Source: Rhodospirillaceae bacterium | GTDB taxonomy: Bacteria; Pseudomonadota; Alphaproteobacteria; Rhodospirillales; Rhodospirillaceae | NCBI GenBank assembly: GCA_004297485.1 | Contig: SCTM01000294.1 | Span: 1-38,561 of the forward strand | Length of the DNA stretch: 38,561 bases | Reading direction: 5' to 3' | The notes under the pieces: generated by a model | The model's input: the letters and a program-made list of their open reading frames with translations, nothing else | What the model was told of the DNA's origin: nothing | The model's database searches: none | In this document: piece by piece, positions 1 to 8,055 of the stretch | Numbering within the stretch: position 1 is the first letter of the stretch | How the letters are laid out: every line of letters begins with the position of its first letter | Position numbers and translations under genes: made by a program

Positions 1-44
1 GTTGCATGGCGGGTTTGTCCCGAAGTCCTTATACTTGGTGCGTT

Positions 45-1631
45 ATGAGCCCGAAATCAGCCTTTCCCCGCCCGAAACCCGTGGTGCTGTGCATCCTCGA
101 CGGCTGGGGATACCGTGCCGACCGGACCGATAACGCCATCGCCCAGGCCCATGTTCCCACCTGGAACCGGTGGATGAGTGCCTACCCGCACGCCCTGGTG
201 GAAACCAGCGGCTTAGCGGTGGGATTGCCCGACGGCCAGATGGGGAATTCCGAGGTCGGCCACATGAACATCGGCGCCGGCCGAGTCATGATGCAGGACC
301 TGCCCCGCATCGACGCGGCCATCGCCGACGGCACCATGGTGAAAATTCCCGCCCTGACCCAATTCATCGCCGCCCTCAAGAAAAGCGGCGGCACGTGCCA
401 CATCCTCGGCCTGTTGTCGCCGGGCGGCGTCCATTCCCATCAAGCCCATATGGCCGCCCTGGCCCGGATCGTCGATCAGGCCGGCGTGCCCGTGCGCATT
501 CACGCGTTTTGTGACGGCCGCGACACGGCGCCGCAATCGGCAGCGGGCTTTGTCGGCGCGTTCATGGACGAGATCGCCGATCTCACCCGCACAAAGGTCG
601 CCACGGTCAGCGGCCGTTATTACGCCATGGACCGGGACAAACGCTGGGACCGGGTTGAGAAAGCCTACGCGGCATTGGTGGACGGCAAAGGCGCCGATGG
701 CACCGCGCCGGTCGAGGCGATCAAGGCGTCCTATGCCGCCGACGTCACCGATGAGTTCATCGTGCCCGCGGTCATGCCCGGTTATGGCGGTATGAAGGAT
801 GGCGACGGCGTGCTCATGGCGAACTTCCGCGCCGACCGCGCCCGGGAGATTCTCACGGCATTGCTGGACTCAAACTTCAACGGCTTCGCCCGTCCGCGCA
901 CAGCGCGCTTCGCCGCCGCCGCCGGATTGGTGGAATACTCCGACGCGCTCAACAAATTAATGGCCGCCATGTTCCCGGCGGAACAGGCGCACAACACCTT
1001 GGGCGAAGTCATCAGCAAAGCGGGGCTGACCCAGCTGCGCATCGCCGAGACCGAAAAGTATGCTCATGTGACGTTCTTCCTGAACGGCGGCCGGGAGCAG
1101 GAATTTTCCGGCGAGACGCGAATGATGGTGCCGAGCCCGAAGGTCGCCACCTATGACCTGCAGCCGGAAATGTCGGCGGCGGACGTCACCGATAAGATCG
1201 TCGACGCCATCGCCGCGCAGAAGTTCGACGTGATCATCGTCAATTACGCCAACGGCGACATGGTCGGCCACACGGGCATTCTCGCCGCCGCGGTGAAAGC
1301 GGCGGAGACCGTCGACACCTGCCTCGGACGCCTGGAAGCGGCCCTGAAGAAAGTTGGCGGCACGATGTTGGTGTCCGCCGATCACGGCAATCTGGAAATG
1401 ATGCGCGATCCTGAAACTCACGAGCGCCATACCCAGCACACGACCGGCCCGGTGGCCGTGGTGCTGGTGAACGGACCCGCCGATATCACCCAGTTGGACA
1501 ACGGCCGCCTGGCCGATCTCGCGCCCACGGTGCTGGCACTCATGGGTCTGCCGCAACCGGTGGACATGACCGGCCATGTGCTGCTGCACTGGCCGGCAGC
1601 AAGCGCGACCGCAAAATCGGCGACGGCTTGA
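45..1631 (+). CDS. gpmI: 2,3-bisphosphoglycerate-independent phosphoglycerate mutase
   Basis: Cytosolic glycolytic and gluconeogenic enzyme interconverting 3- and 2-phosphoglycerate without a bisphosphoglycerate cofactor, using two divalent metals (Mn in most family members). The protein is 528 aa, close to the usual 510-550. The N-terminal metal motif ILDGWG (Asp19) is followed by GNSEVGHMNIGAGR with the phosphorylated Ser69. FRADRARE, the metal-binding NYANGDMVGHTG, and SADHGNLEMM plus HTQHTT near the C-terminus complete the alkaline-phosphatase-like fold. An in-frame ATG at 6 would add 13 residues that do not look like the family, so I use the ATG at 45. Its stop codon overlaps the TTG start of the next gene (TTGA), implying translational coupling with the EnvC-like gene. 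No usual key residue is missing. Confidence 0.96.
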   Translation: MSPKSAFPRPKPVVLCILDGWGYRADRTDNAIAQAHVPTWNRWMSAYPHALVETSGLAVGLPDGQMGNSEVGHMNIGAGRVMMQDLPRIDAAIADGTMVKIPALTQFIAALKKSGGTCHILGLLSPGGVHSHQAHMAALARIVDQAGVPVRIHAFCDGRDTAPQSAAGFVGAFMDEIADLTRTKVATVSGRYYAMDRDKRWDRVEKAYAALVDGKGADGTAPVEAIKASYAADVTDEFIVPAVMPGYGGMKDGDGVLMANFRADRAREILTALLDSNFNGFARPRTARFAAAAGLVEYSDALNKLMAAMFPAEQAHNTLGEVISKAGLTQLRIAETEKYAHVTFFLNGGREQEFSGETRMMVPSPKVATYDLQPEMSAADVTDKIVDAIAAQKFDVIIVNYANGDMVGHTGILAAAVKAAETVDTCLGRLEAALKKVGGTMLVSADHGNLEMMRDPETHERHTQHTTGPVAVVLVNGPADITQLDNGRLADLAPTVLALMGLPQPVDMTGHVLLHWPAASATAKSATA

Positions 1632-3013
1632 AACGCCGCGTTGCTCCGCCCTTGGCTCTGGCACTGGCGAGCGCATTGACGCTCGCAGTACTGGCATGGG
1701 GAGGCGGCACCCGCGCGGAAACCGGGTCGCCGGAACAACTCAAGGCGGTTGAGAAAGATCTGCGCAGCACCCAGGCCGAACGGGACCGGCTGCAGCAGGA
1801 AAGCGATACGGTTGCGCGCGAGCTCGGCCGCGCCCAGCGCGCGAAAATCGCTTTGGCAAAAGACATCCAGGATCAGGAGTATTCCATCCTCCTTCTGGAA
1901 AATCGTATCTCCAGCCTGGAAGCCGAGGCGGACAGCCACACGGCCGCCCTGGCCCGGCGCGACAAGCAGATGGGTCAGGCGCTACTCGCCCTGGAACGGC
2001 TCGCCCTTCATCCCGGCGACGCCCTGACGCTTACACCGCTGGCACCTGACGACGCGGTTCGCGCCGCGATTTTGCTGCGCGCCGCCGTGCCGCAGATCGC
2101 CACATCCACCGCGACCCTGCAGACGGAACTGGCGGGGGTCTATCGCCGCCGTAGCGAGATCGTCGCCCAGCGGGAGCAAGTGGCCGCCGCCGCCGCCATG
2201 CTGGTGGCCAAGCGCGCCAAGCTCGACGCCCTGATCGAGGTCAAGGCCGCGCGCCAATCGTCGGTGACCGCTGAGAACGCGGCGGCGGAAACCCGCATGG
2301 CCGACCTGGCACGCCAGGCAGAGGATTTGCGCGCCTTGTTCGCAAAGCTGGCTGAAGACAAAGCACGCCGGCAGGCGGAAGCGCGCCAGGCCCGCCAGGA
2401 GGCAAGAAATGCGGCGAAGAGCGCGGGGCCGGAGCACGACCGAGTCGCAGGCAAGGCCCCGATTGCCGACCAGTCCGGCCAAACCGGGACCGTACCGGAA
2501 AACGAACCGGCCGCACCGGCGGCGAATACAGGGGAAGAGCAGTCCGCCCCGGCGACAGCCTCGGTGGCGGACGCCGATGCTGGCCCCGATGCGTCCCCTG
2601 GCCGGCTCTTCTCCAAAGCCCGGGGGACCCTGCCCTTTCCAGCCGTGGGCCGGCTCGTAACCCGCTATGGCCAATCCGCCAACGGCGGTCAACTGACCAA
2701 GGGGATCACCATCGCCACCCGGCCAGGGGCGACCGTGGTCTCGCCCTACGACGGCGTCGTGGCTTTTGCCGGTCCGTTTCGTGGCTATGGCGAGCTGCTC
2801 ATTGTCGAACATAGTGAGGGATATCATACACTTATGGCTGGAATGGCGCGCATCGACAGCGCCGTGGGCACGCGGGTGCTGGCGGGTGAGCCCGTGGCCG
2901 TCATGGCCGACGACGGCGAACCGTCGCTCTATGTTGAGCTACGCCGCGACGGCCAACCGATTAACCCCCTGCCCTGGCTCGCGGACCGCGGCGGATCCGA
3001 TAAAACCCGATGA
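1628..3013 (+). CDS. EnvC-like murein hydrolase activator (coiled coil plus degenerate LytM domain)
   Basis: Periplasmic peptidase M23/LytM-family protein, 461 aa, probably an activator of cell-wall amidases at division rather than an enzyme. Seen: a signal peptide (basic start, hydrophobic residues about 8-25, cleavage near TRAE), a long Ala/Gln/Arg/Glu-rich coiled coil (about 35-260), a Pro/Ala-rich low-complexity linker (about 265-330), and a C-terminal LytM domain (about 340-455). The usual zinc ligands are absent: the HxxxD position reads KGITI and the terminal HxH position reads LYVELR, as in EnvC-type activators that have lost catalysis. The start is TTG, overlapping the gpmI stop by three bases. 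In this gene order it precedes a carboxy-terminal processing protease, as is common in Alphaproteobacteria. Amidase activation is inferred from the family. Confidence 0.88.
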   Translation: MKRRVAPPLALALASALTLAVLAWGGGTRAETGSPEQLKAVEKDLRSTQAERDRLQQESDTVARELGRAQRAKIALAKDIQDQEYSILLLENRISSLEAEADSHTAALARRDKQMGQALLALERLALHPGDALTLTPLAPDDAVRAAILLRAAVPQIATSTATLQTELAGVYRRRSEIVAQREQVAAAAAMLVAKRAKLDALIEVKAARQSSVTAENAAAETRMADLARQAEDLRALFAKLAEDKARRQAEARQARQEARNAAKSAGPEHDRVAGKAPIADQSGQTGTVPENEPAAPAANTGEEQSAPATASVADADAGPDASPGRLFSKARGTLPFPAVGRLVTRYGQSANGGQLTKGITIATRPGATVVSPYDGVVAFAGPFRGYGELLIVEHSEGYHTLMAGMARIDSAVGTRVLAGEPVAVMADDGEPSLYVELRRDGQPINPLPWLADRGGSDKTR

Positions 3014-3226
3014 AGCGCTGGGATTCGCGGCATGGTGAGTCCCGGACGAATAGGGTCGGGTGCACAAATCGTGGATTTGATTCTGGTGCGCATATGCTGC
3101 GCCCGGCATTCTCTTCGCCGGAAAATGCTTTAATTAGCGCATTCGTAATTCAATCCGGACGCAAAGCGTTCTAATGATCATTCCCACATGTCCTGCGCGT
3201 GGTCCTTCTGCCGCAGGACCTTCAAA

Positions 3227-4738
3227 ATGCGGGCTCTCCGTCGTTTCTCCAGCACTGGTTCTGTTCTCATGCGCGTGACGAAGTTAGCGATCTCCCTGGC
3301 AGCGGCCATGGCTGTGGGCGCCCTGATCAATCCGCTCGGCTTCCTCCATGGTCAGCGGGCCGAGACCCCGGCCGCCGCGGCCGAAGCCAAGGGCGCCAAG
3401 TTCTCCGACGATACCTATAAGTATCTCGAACTTTTCGGCGACGTGTTCGAGCGGGTACGGAAGGATTACGTGGAGCCGGTCTCCGACCAGGACCTGATCG
3501 AGAACGCCATCAACGGCATGCTCACATCCCTCGACCCGCACTCCAGCTATCTGCCGGCGAAAAGTTTCCAGGAGATGCAGGAGCAGACCAAGGGTGAGTT
3601 CGGCGGCCTCGGCATCGAGGTCACCATGGAAAGCGGCTACATCAAAGTCGTGTCGCCCATCGACGATACGCCCGCCGCCCATGCCGGCGTACAGCCCGGC
3701 GACTTTATCGTCGCCATCGACGGCAAGCCGGTGCTCGGCTTATCGCTCAATGAAGCGGTCGAGAAAATGCGCGGACCGGTGAATACACCGATCACCGTGA
3801 CCATCCGCCGTCAGGGGGCCGATCCCTTCGACGTGAAGATGAACCGCGCGGTGATCAAGATTAAGTCGGTAAGTTCGCACCTGGAAGGCGACATCGGCTA
3901 TCTCCGCATCAGCTCTTTCAACGAGCAGACGCAAATCGGCCTTGAGGCCGCCATTCACGACATCAAGAGCAAGCTGAACGGCAAGGTCAAAGGCTATGTG
4001 CTGGACCTGCGCAACAATCCCGGCGGTCTTCTGGATCAGGCCATATCGGTTTCCGACACCTTCCTCGATCGCGGCGAGATCGTGTCGACCCGGACCCGGC
4101 GCCCCGAGGAAACCCAGCGCTTCAACGCCAAACCCGGCGACATGGCGGACGGCAAGCCCATCGTCGTGCTGATCAACGACGGCACCGCATCGGCATCGGA
4201 AATCGTCGCCGGTGCCCTGCAGGACCAGAAGCGCGCCATCATCCTCGGCACCAAAAGTTTCGGCAAAGGTTCAGTGCAGACAATCATTCCCCTCGGTCAC
4301 GGCGAGAGCGCCATGCGCCTGACCACGGCGCGTTACTACACGCCGAGCGGCCGGTCGATCCAAGCCCTGGGCATCACGCCGGACATCGAGGTTCATCCGG
4401 CTGAGGTCAAGGAAATCGCCCAGAACTACCGCCGCGCGGAAGCGGACTTGAAAGGCGCGCTTCATAACGACAATGTCGATGGCAAGGGCCAGCCGGCACC
4501 TGCAGCGGCGCCCGGCCAAGGTGATAAGACGCCAGCCAAGGGCGACGGCAAGACCGACGCCAAACCGGATGGGCAAAACCCCGGCGCGAGCACCGGTGCC
4601 GACGCGGATCAGGCCGGCACTGCCGCCCAGGACTATCAGCTGGCCCGCGCCCTCGACCTGCTTCAGGGGATCGCCCTTTACCAGAAAGCCAGCGCGGCGG
4701 ATTCCGCGGCGCCGGCTGCCGCGGAGGCCAAGCCTTAA
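3227..4738 (+). CDS. ctp: Carboxy-terminal processing protease, S41 family, with PDZ domain
   Basis: Exported serine protease (Prc/CtpA type) that recognises substrate C-termini through a PDZ domain and cleaves with a Ser-Lys dyad. About 503 aa. Order: an N-terminal hydrophobic export segment, a helical region with DPHSSYL, PDZ domain around GEFGGLGIEV and AGVQPGDFIVAIDG, then the S41 core with LDLRNNPGGLL, NDGTASASEIVAGAL and GTKSFGKGSVQT. Counting from this start, the dyad is Ser322 and Lys347, 25 apart as in Prc. The C-terminal tail is Ala/Pro/Gly/Lys-rich. The start is uncertain: ATG 3227 has AGGA eight bases upstream; ATG 3269 gives a shorter signal sequence without a clear ribosome site; ATG 3188 is also in frame. 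The 213 bp before it show no convincing promoter. A composite hairpin repeat follows the gene. Confidence 0.93.
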   Translation: MRALRRFSSTGSVLMRVTKLAISLAAAMAVGALINPLGFLHGQRAETPAAAAEAKGAKFSDDTYKYLELFGDVFERVRKDYVEPVSDQDLIENAINGMLTSLDPHSSYLPAKSFQEMQEQTKGEFGGLGIEVTMESGYIKVVSPIDDTPAAHAGVQPGDFIVAIDGKPVLGLSLNEAVEKMRGPVNTPITVTIRRQGADPFDVKMNRAVIKIKSVSSHLEGDIGYLRISSFNEQTQIGLEAAIHDIKSKLNGKVKGYVLDLRNNPGGLLDQAISVSDTFLDRGEIVSTRTRRPEETQRFNAKPGDMADGKPIVVLINDGTASASEIVAGALQDQKRAIILGTKSFGKGSVQTIIPLGHGESAMRLTTARYYTPSGRSIQALGITPDIEVHPAEVKEIAQNYRRAEADLKGALHNDNVDGKGQPAPAAAPGQGDKTPAKGDGKTDAKPDGQNPGASTGADADQAGTAAQDYQLARALDLLQGIALYQKASAADSAAPAAAEAKP

Positions 4739-4808
4739 GCGGCTGTTAACGGCACGACAGTTAAACCAGAGTAGGGTTATTCTGTAACGTCGGCGGTGCC
4801 GTCGGAGC

Positions 4809-4976
4809 CTAGTGGAGCGGATTGGACATTCGCATCCCAGGGATCCGCGGGACTGCGAAGCGAATGTCAAATCCGAAGCTCCACTAGATTTGATAATTTT
4901 CTAGTAGTCCTTTGATTCTAACATTCGCAAGACCGCCCGCCGAACCGGGATGCGAATGTTAGAATCGGACTACTAG
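4809..4976 (+). repeat. Composite two-hairpin repeat, copy A (best preserved)
   Basis: Two hairpin units in inverted orientation. Unit 1 (4809-4887) has arms 4809-4833 and 4860-4887, which pair from CTAGTGGAGC inward to GACATTCGC, with a 3-nt bulge (GAA) in the second arm, one mismatch, and a 26-nt loop. The linker is 13 nt and AT-rich (4888-4900). Unit 2 (4901-4976) has arms 4901-4929 and 4951-4976, pairing from CTAGTAGTCC to AACATTCGCA, with a 3-nt bulge (TTT) in the first arm and a 21-nt loop. The reverse complement of unit 2 aligns with unit 1, including bulge position and loop motif (TCCC...GCGGG). CTAG marks all four arm ends. It sits between ctp and the yibQ-like gene and ends one base before that gene's ATG. 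Related copies lie at 13664 and 29624. Confidence 0.9.
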
Positions 4977-4977
4977 T

Positions 4978-6519
4978 ATGGCGTCTTTGATCGGTCGTGT
5001 GCTGAGCGTGCTGCGCCGTGAGCAGCCGAAGGATGCCTTTGGCGGCGATGATCTGGGCGATGACCTCTATGACGACGAACCGCCGCGGCTCGGTCGAAAG
5101 ATCGCGCTCGTCGTCAGTGGAGTCCTGTTTCTGGGTTTGGTCGGGCTTGGCGTGTTCGTCTATATCGCCGGCAAGGACGCGCCGCCGCCGGCTCAGGTCA
5201 TGGCGCCGCTGGCCGGTCTTCAAATGGAAGACGCTGACACTTCGGGCGCCGCATCGGGTTCATCCGCCGCACCGCCGACGCAGACCGCCGATGCAGTAGA
5301 CGCGACAGATCGCTCCGCCCAACGGCGGCCGTGGTTGTCTGCGGCGCCAGGACAAAATACAGCGGGACAAAATACAGCGCCGATGGCCGCCCCCGCACCC
5401 GCACTCCAGCCGCCATCCAAGCCGCCCGTGACTCCACCCGCGCCTGCTCCGGCACCCGTCGCCAAAGCTCAGCCGGCGCTGACCCCGCCCGCCCCGGCCA
5501 CAACGCTCCCGCCCGTGACCAAGCCGCCCACGCCGGGAGCCGTAGCCACATCGCCCGTACCGGCTCCAACTCCAGTGGCTTCACCCGGTCCGCCCGCCAC
5601 GGACTCAATGCCGTCTGTCCTGTCCGCGAACCCTGCAACCACGGCAATGGCGGACGCGACACCGACGATGCCTGTGGATGTCGCCCCCGGGGCCCCGGAA
5701 CGCTACACGGAAAAAAGCGAAGGCGTGGGCAACGGCCGTCCTCACTTGGCCGACCCCGCGTTGCCGCCCGTGGACAAGTCCAGCATGAGTGCGCCGCCAC
5801 CGCGCTTCGGCAACCTCGCCGTCATGAAGGTCAAAGCCACCCCGGCCACCGACAAGTCCGGCGACAAGGTCGGCAAGATTGCCGTGATCGTCCAGGGACT
5901 GGGCTTGAGCGAAGATGCGACCGATGCGGCGGTGAGCAAATTGCCCACGGCGGTCGCCCTGTCGTTCAGCCCCTATGCCCACGACTTGTCCAAATGGCTG
6001 AAGGCGGCAAAAGCCAGCGGCCATGAAGTCCTGGTCGAAGTGCCCATGGAGAGCAACACCTATCCGGCGGAAGATCCCGGGCCGCTTGGCCTGATGACCT
6101 CGCTGCAACCCAAGGACAACGCCGACCGGCTCAACACCATCCTCAAGCTATTTCCGAATGCCATCGGCATCGACGACATCATGGGCAGCAAGTTCCGCGA
6201 AGCCGAAGCGCCCATGCAGGACGTGTTCACCACCCTGAAGCAGAAGAATCTGGTTTACGTCCAGGGGCGCCCCGGCGTGCGCATCGGCGAACCCGGCGTT
6301 CCCAACACCATCGCCGATGTGGTCCTCGACGAACGCCCATTCCGCGCCGCCATTGACGCGCGCCTGGATTACGCCGAGCGCCTCGCCAAATATCAGGGCA
6401 GCGCGGTGACGGTGATGGACGCGAAGCCCGTCAGCTTTGAGCGGCTCGCCCTCTGGCTCGACCAGATCGACAAGCGCGGGGTTCAGTTGACGCCCGTATC
6501 CCAGGTTCTGGTGCGCTGA
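4978..6519 (+). CDS. Divergent polysaccharide deacetylase family protein (YibQ/DUF610-like)
   Basis: Membrane-anchored protein, 513 aa. Seen: a cytoplasmic acidic N-terminus, one transmembrane helix (about 38-62), a long Pro/Ala/Thr-rich linker (about 65-290), and a C-terminal domain (about 300-513) with the family landmarks IAVIVQGLGLS, ALSFSPYA, HEVLVEVPMES and GIDDIMGSKF. In related proteins the first motif usually carries an Asp pair and the last reads like NNHMGS. Here both positions are changed (VQG and DDIMGS), so metal-dependent deacetylase activity is doubtful. The family's role is poorly defined; the envC/ctp context suggests cell-wall work. A perfect 15-bp tandem duplication (5350-5364, 5365-5379) doubles GQNTA in the linker. 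The ATG lies one base after a hairpin arm; the only ribosome-site-like bases (GGA at 4967-4969) are inside that arm. Confidence 0.85.
   Translation: MASLIGRVLSVLRREQPKDAFGGDDLGDDLYDDEPPRLGRKIALVVSGVLFLGLVGLGVFVYIAGKDAPPPAQVMAPLAGLQMEDADTSGAASGSSAAPPTQTADAVDATDRSAQRRPWLSAAPGQNTAGQNTAPMAAPAPALQPPSKPPVTPPAPAPAPVAKAQPALTPPAPATTLPPVTKPPTPGAVATSPVPAPTPVASPGPPATDSMPSVLSANPATTAMADATPTMPVDVAPGAPERYTEKSEGVGNGRPHLADPALPPVDKSSMSAPPPRFGNLAVMKVKATPATDKSGDKVGKIAVIVQGLGLSEDATDAAVSKLPTAVALSFSPYAHDLSKWLKAAKASGHEVLVEVPMESNTYPAEDPGPLGLMTSLQPKDNADRLNTILKLFPNAIGIDDIMGSKFREAEAPMQDVFTTLKQKNLVYVQGRPGVRIGEPGVPNTIADVVLDERPFRAAIDARLDYAERLAKYQGSAVTVMDAKPVSFERLALWLDQIDKRGVQLTPVSQVLVR
5350..5379 (+). repeat. Perfect 15-bp tandem duplication inside the yibQ-like gene
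   Basis: GGACAAAATACAGCG occurs twice head to tail, in frame, within the low-complexity linker. It encodes a doubled GQNTA. It is locally AT-rich against a GC-rich linker and looks like a recent slippage or duplication event. Confidence 0.9.
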
Positions 6520-6527
6520 TAAAAAGC

Positions 6528-6549
6528 ATCTCCCAGAATATCCGGAGAT
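6528..6549 (+). promoter_or_regulatory. Small hairpin covering the rppH ribosome-binding site
   Basis: ATCTCC at 6528-6533 pairs with GGAGAT at 6544-6549, with a 10-nt loop. The second arm contains the GGAG that would serve as the ribosome-binding site for a TTG start at 6553, five bases further on. Pairing would hide the site. Only six base pairs are involved, so any regulatory effect is speculative. Confidence 0.4.
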
Positions 6550-6552
6550 AGG

Positions 6553-7107
6553 TTGGCGCTTGTCGTGATGATTAAGAAAACACCCCAATCCCTCCCCTAT
6601 CGTCGCGGCGTCGGCATCGTTCTTGTGAACGATCGCGGCAAAGTATTCGTCGGCGAGCGGGCGGGCGCACCCGGCGCCTGGCAGATGCCCCAAGGCGGCA
6701 TCGACAAAGGCGAGACCCCACGCCGCGCCGCGTTCCGCGAAATGCTGGAGGAAATCGGCACGGAAAAGGCCAAGATCGTCGCCGTCACCAAGCGCTGGCT
6801 GCGCTACGAACTTCCCAAGGAATTGCTCGGCACGGCCTGGCGCGGCAAATATCGCGGCCAGGAGCAGAAATGGTTCCTGATGCGATTCACCGGCGTGGAC
6901 CGGGACATCAACGTCGCCACGGAACACCCGGAGTTCGTGGCTTGGAAGTGGCTGACCTTCGCGCGGTTGCCGCGCGTGATCGTCCCGTTCAAACGCGAGC
7001 TTTACAAGCAGGTGGTGACGGAATTCGCGCCGCTGGTGGAAATGATGGCGAAAGAAAAATCACGCGCGTCAACAAAAGGCGGCAAAAGAAAAACGCCGCG
7101 CCCTTAA
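6553..7107 (+). CDS. rppH: RNA pyrophosphohydrolase (Nudix)
   Basis: Cytosolic Nudix hydrolase that removes pyrophosphate from the 5' end of primary transcripts and so starts RNA decay; some relatives act on dinucleoside polyphosphates. 184 aa from TTG 6553, or 179 from ATG 6568. The family opening LPYRRGVGIVLVNDRG is present, as is AWQMPQGGID leading into a Nudix box (Gly48, Glu54, Arg62-Glu63, Glu66-Glu67, Gly69 in TTG numbering). The tail is Lys/Arg-rich. TTG is favoured because GGAG lies five bases upstream, while ATG 6568 has no ribosome site. It follows the yibQ-like gene by 33 bp and is probably in the same operon. Its stop overlaps by four bases the end of the convergent ferritin-like gene, so no terminator separates them. 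Confidence 0.94.
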   Translation: MALVVMIKKTPQSLPYRRGVGIVLVNDRGKVFVGERAGAPGAWQMPQGGIDKGETPRRAAFREMLEEIGTEKAKIVAVTKRWLRYELPKELLGTAWRGKYRGQEQKWFLMRFTGVDRDINVATEHPEFVAWKWLTFARLPRVIVPFKRELYKQVVTEFAPLVEMMAKEKSRASTKGGKRKTPRP

Positions 7108-7952
7108 ACGCCGCTGAGCAGCGGGCGGAATTCACGCCCGCGCCGTTCAATCACGAACCACAGCACGCGCGTCATGAGCCGCGCCCAAATGCCGTCCGGG
7201 TTCAAGCCCGCGGCCTGGGCGAACATGTGCCCGGCACGACGCACGTGACGTTCCTGATAGAAGCCGAACACCCGGCCCGAATAGGCGCGATTCGCGGCCT
7301 CGCGGTCATAGGCGCCTTGAATATCGTTGCTGGCATAATAAGCCGAGGCGATTTCATCGTCTTCGGTTTCGCGGAATCGGGTGAAAGCGGTCTTCAGGCG
7401 TTGCCAGCGACTGGCGCGGGGATTGCCCGTGTTTTCCGTCGCCAGCACGCGCTCCATGTGGGTATAGAAAAGTTTGTAGTGCCGGAATTCGTCGGCGGCG
7501 ATGTTCTTGCATATGGCTTTCAGCACCGGCTCGTCGACCGCATCCCTGATGGCCGAATAGAGCGAGCTGGTACCGGTCTCAACCACGCACCGTGCGCACA
7601 ATTCCGCCGCCTGTGATCCGCGCACGGATTCGGTGGCATCGACGGGAATGCGGTAGAGCTCCGTGAAGCGCTGGAATCGTTCGTCGAGATTGAACTGAGG
7701 ATCAGCCATCTCGACCCAGCGCCCGAGGGCAAGACCATGCTGCTCCTCTTCTTTCGCCCACTGGGCGGCGGCGGCGCAGAATTCCGGATCGTTGTGAAAG
7801 ACGTTGGCGAGATAGCGGCCATAGTCGGCGCCGTTGCGTTCGACCACGGACGCGGCCTTCACCACCGCGAGCACGTCCGGCGAAACCCGGTCGCGGTCGA
7901 ACCGCGCCCAGGGGATATCGTTCAAGGTCCATTTCGAATCGGCTGTGGTCAT
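7104..7952 (-). CDS. Ferritin-like di-iron protein (acyl-ACP desaturase-like four-helix bundle)
   Basis: Soluble 282-aa protein with the ligand pattern of a four-helix-bundle di-iron carboxylate enzyme: Glu39 in helix 1 (VVERNGADYGRYL), Glu69-x-x-His72 (KEEEQHG), Glu125 (VVETGTSSLY) and Glu155-x-x-His158 (ADEFRHYKLF). The E...ExxH...E...ExxH order is that of acyl-ACP desaturases, rubrerythrins and related oxygenases. I cannot tell the substrate or whether it is a desaturase, oxidase or iron-handling protein. No signal peptide. It lies on the minus strand downstream of DoxX with a 103-bp gap, and its 3' end overlaps rppH tail to tail. No ferredoxin or reductase gene is adjacent. The start at ATG 7952 gives a plausible N-terminus. 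Confidence 0.75.
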   Translation of the reverse strand: MTTADSKWTLNDIPWARFDRDRVSPDVLAVVKAASVVERNGADYGRYLANVFHNDPEFCAAAAQWAKEEEQHGLALGRWVEMADPQFNLDERFQRFTELYRIPVDATESVRGSQAAELCARCVVETGTSSLYSAIRDAVDEPVLKAICKNIAADEFRHYKLFYTHMERVLATENTGNPRASRWQRLKTAFTRFRETEDDEIASAYYASNDIQGAYDREAANRAYSGRVFGFYQERHVRRAGHMFAQAAGLNPDGIWARLMTRVLWFVIERRGREFRPLLSGV

Positions 7953-8055
7953 GGCCGTCGCGAATACAGCTTGGTTGCCCAGGGGGCCAGCAAATCGTCG
8001 GCCCCCATATAACCCAACTCAGCCATGCGACAAAATTGTGACGGTAAGGGCGTGG

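Noticed and set aside
4809-4976. Reading the hairpins as a CRISPR array or as plain terminators
   Set aside because: There are no regularly spaced identical repeats with unique spacers. The stems are long, bulged, paired as inverted units and shared by unlinked loci, with no T-run.
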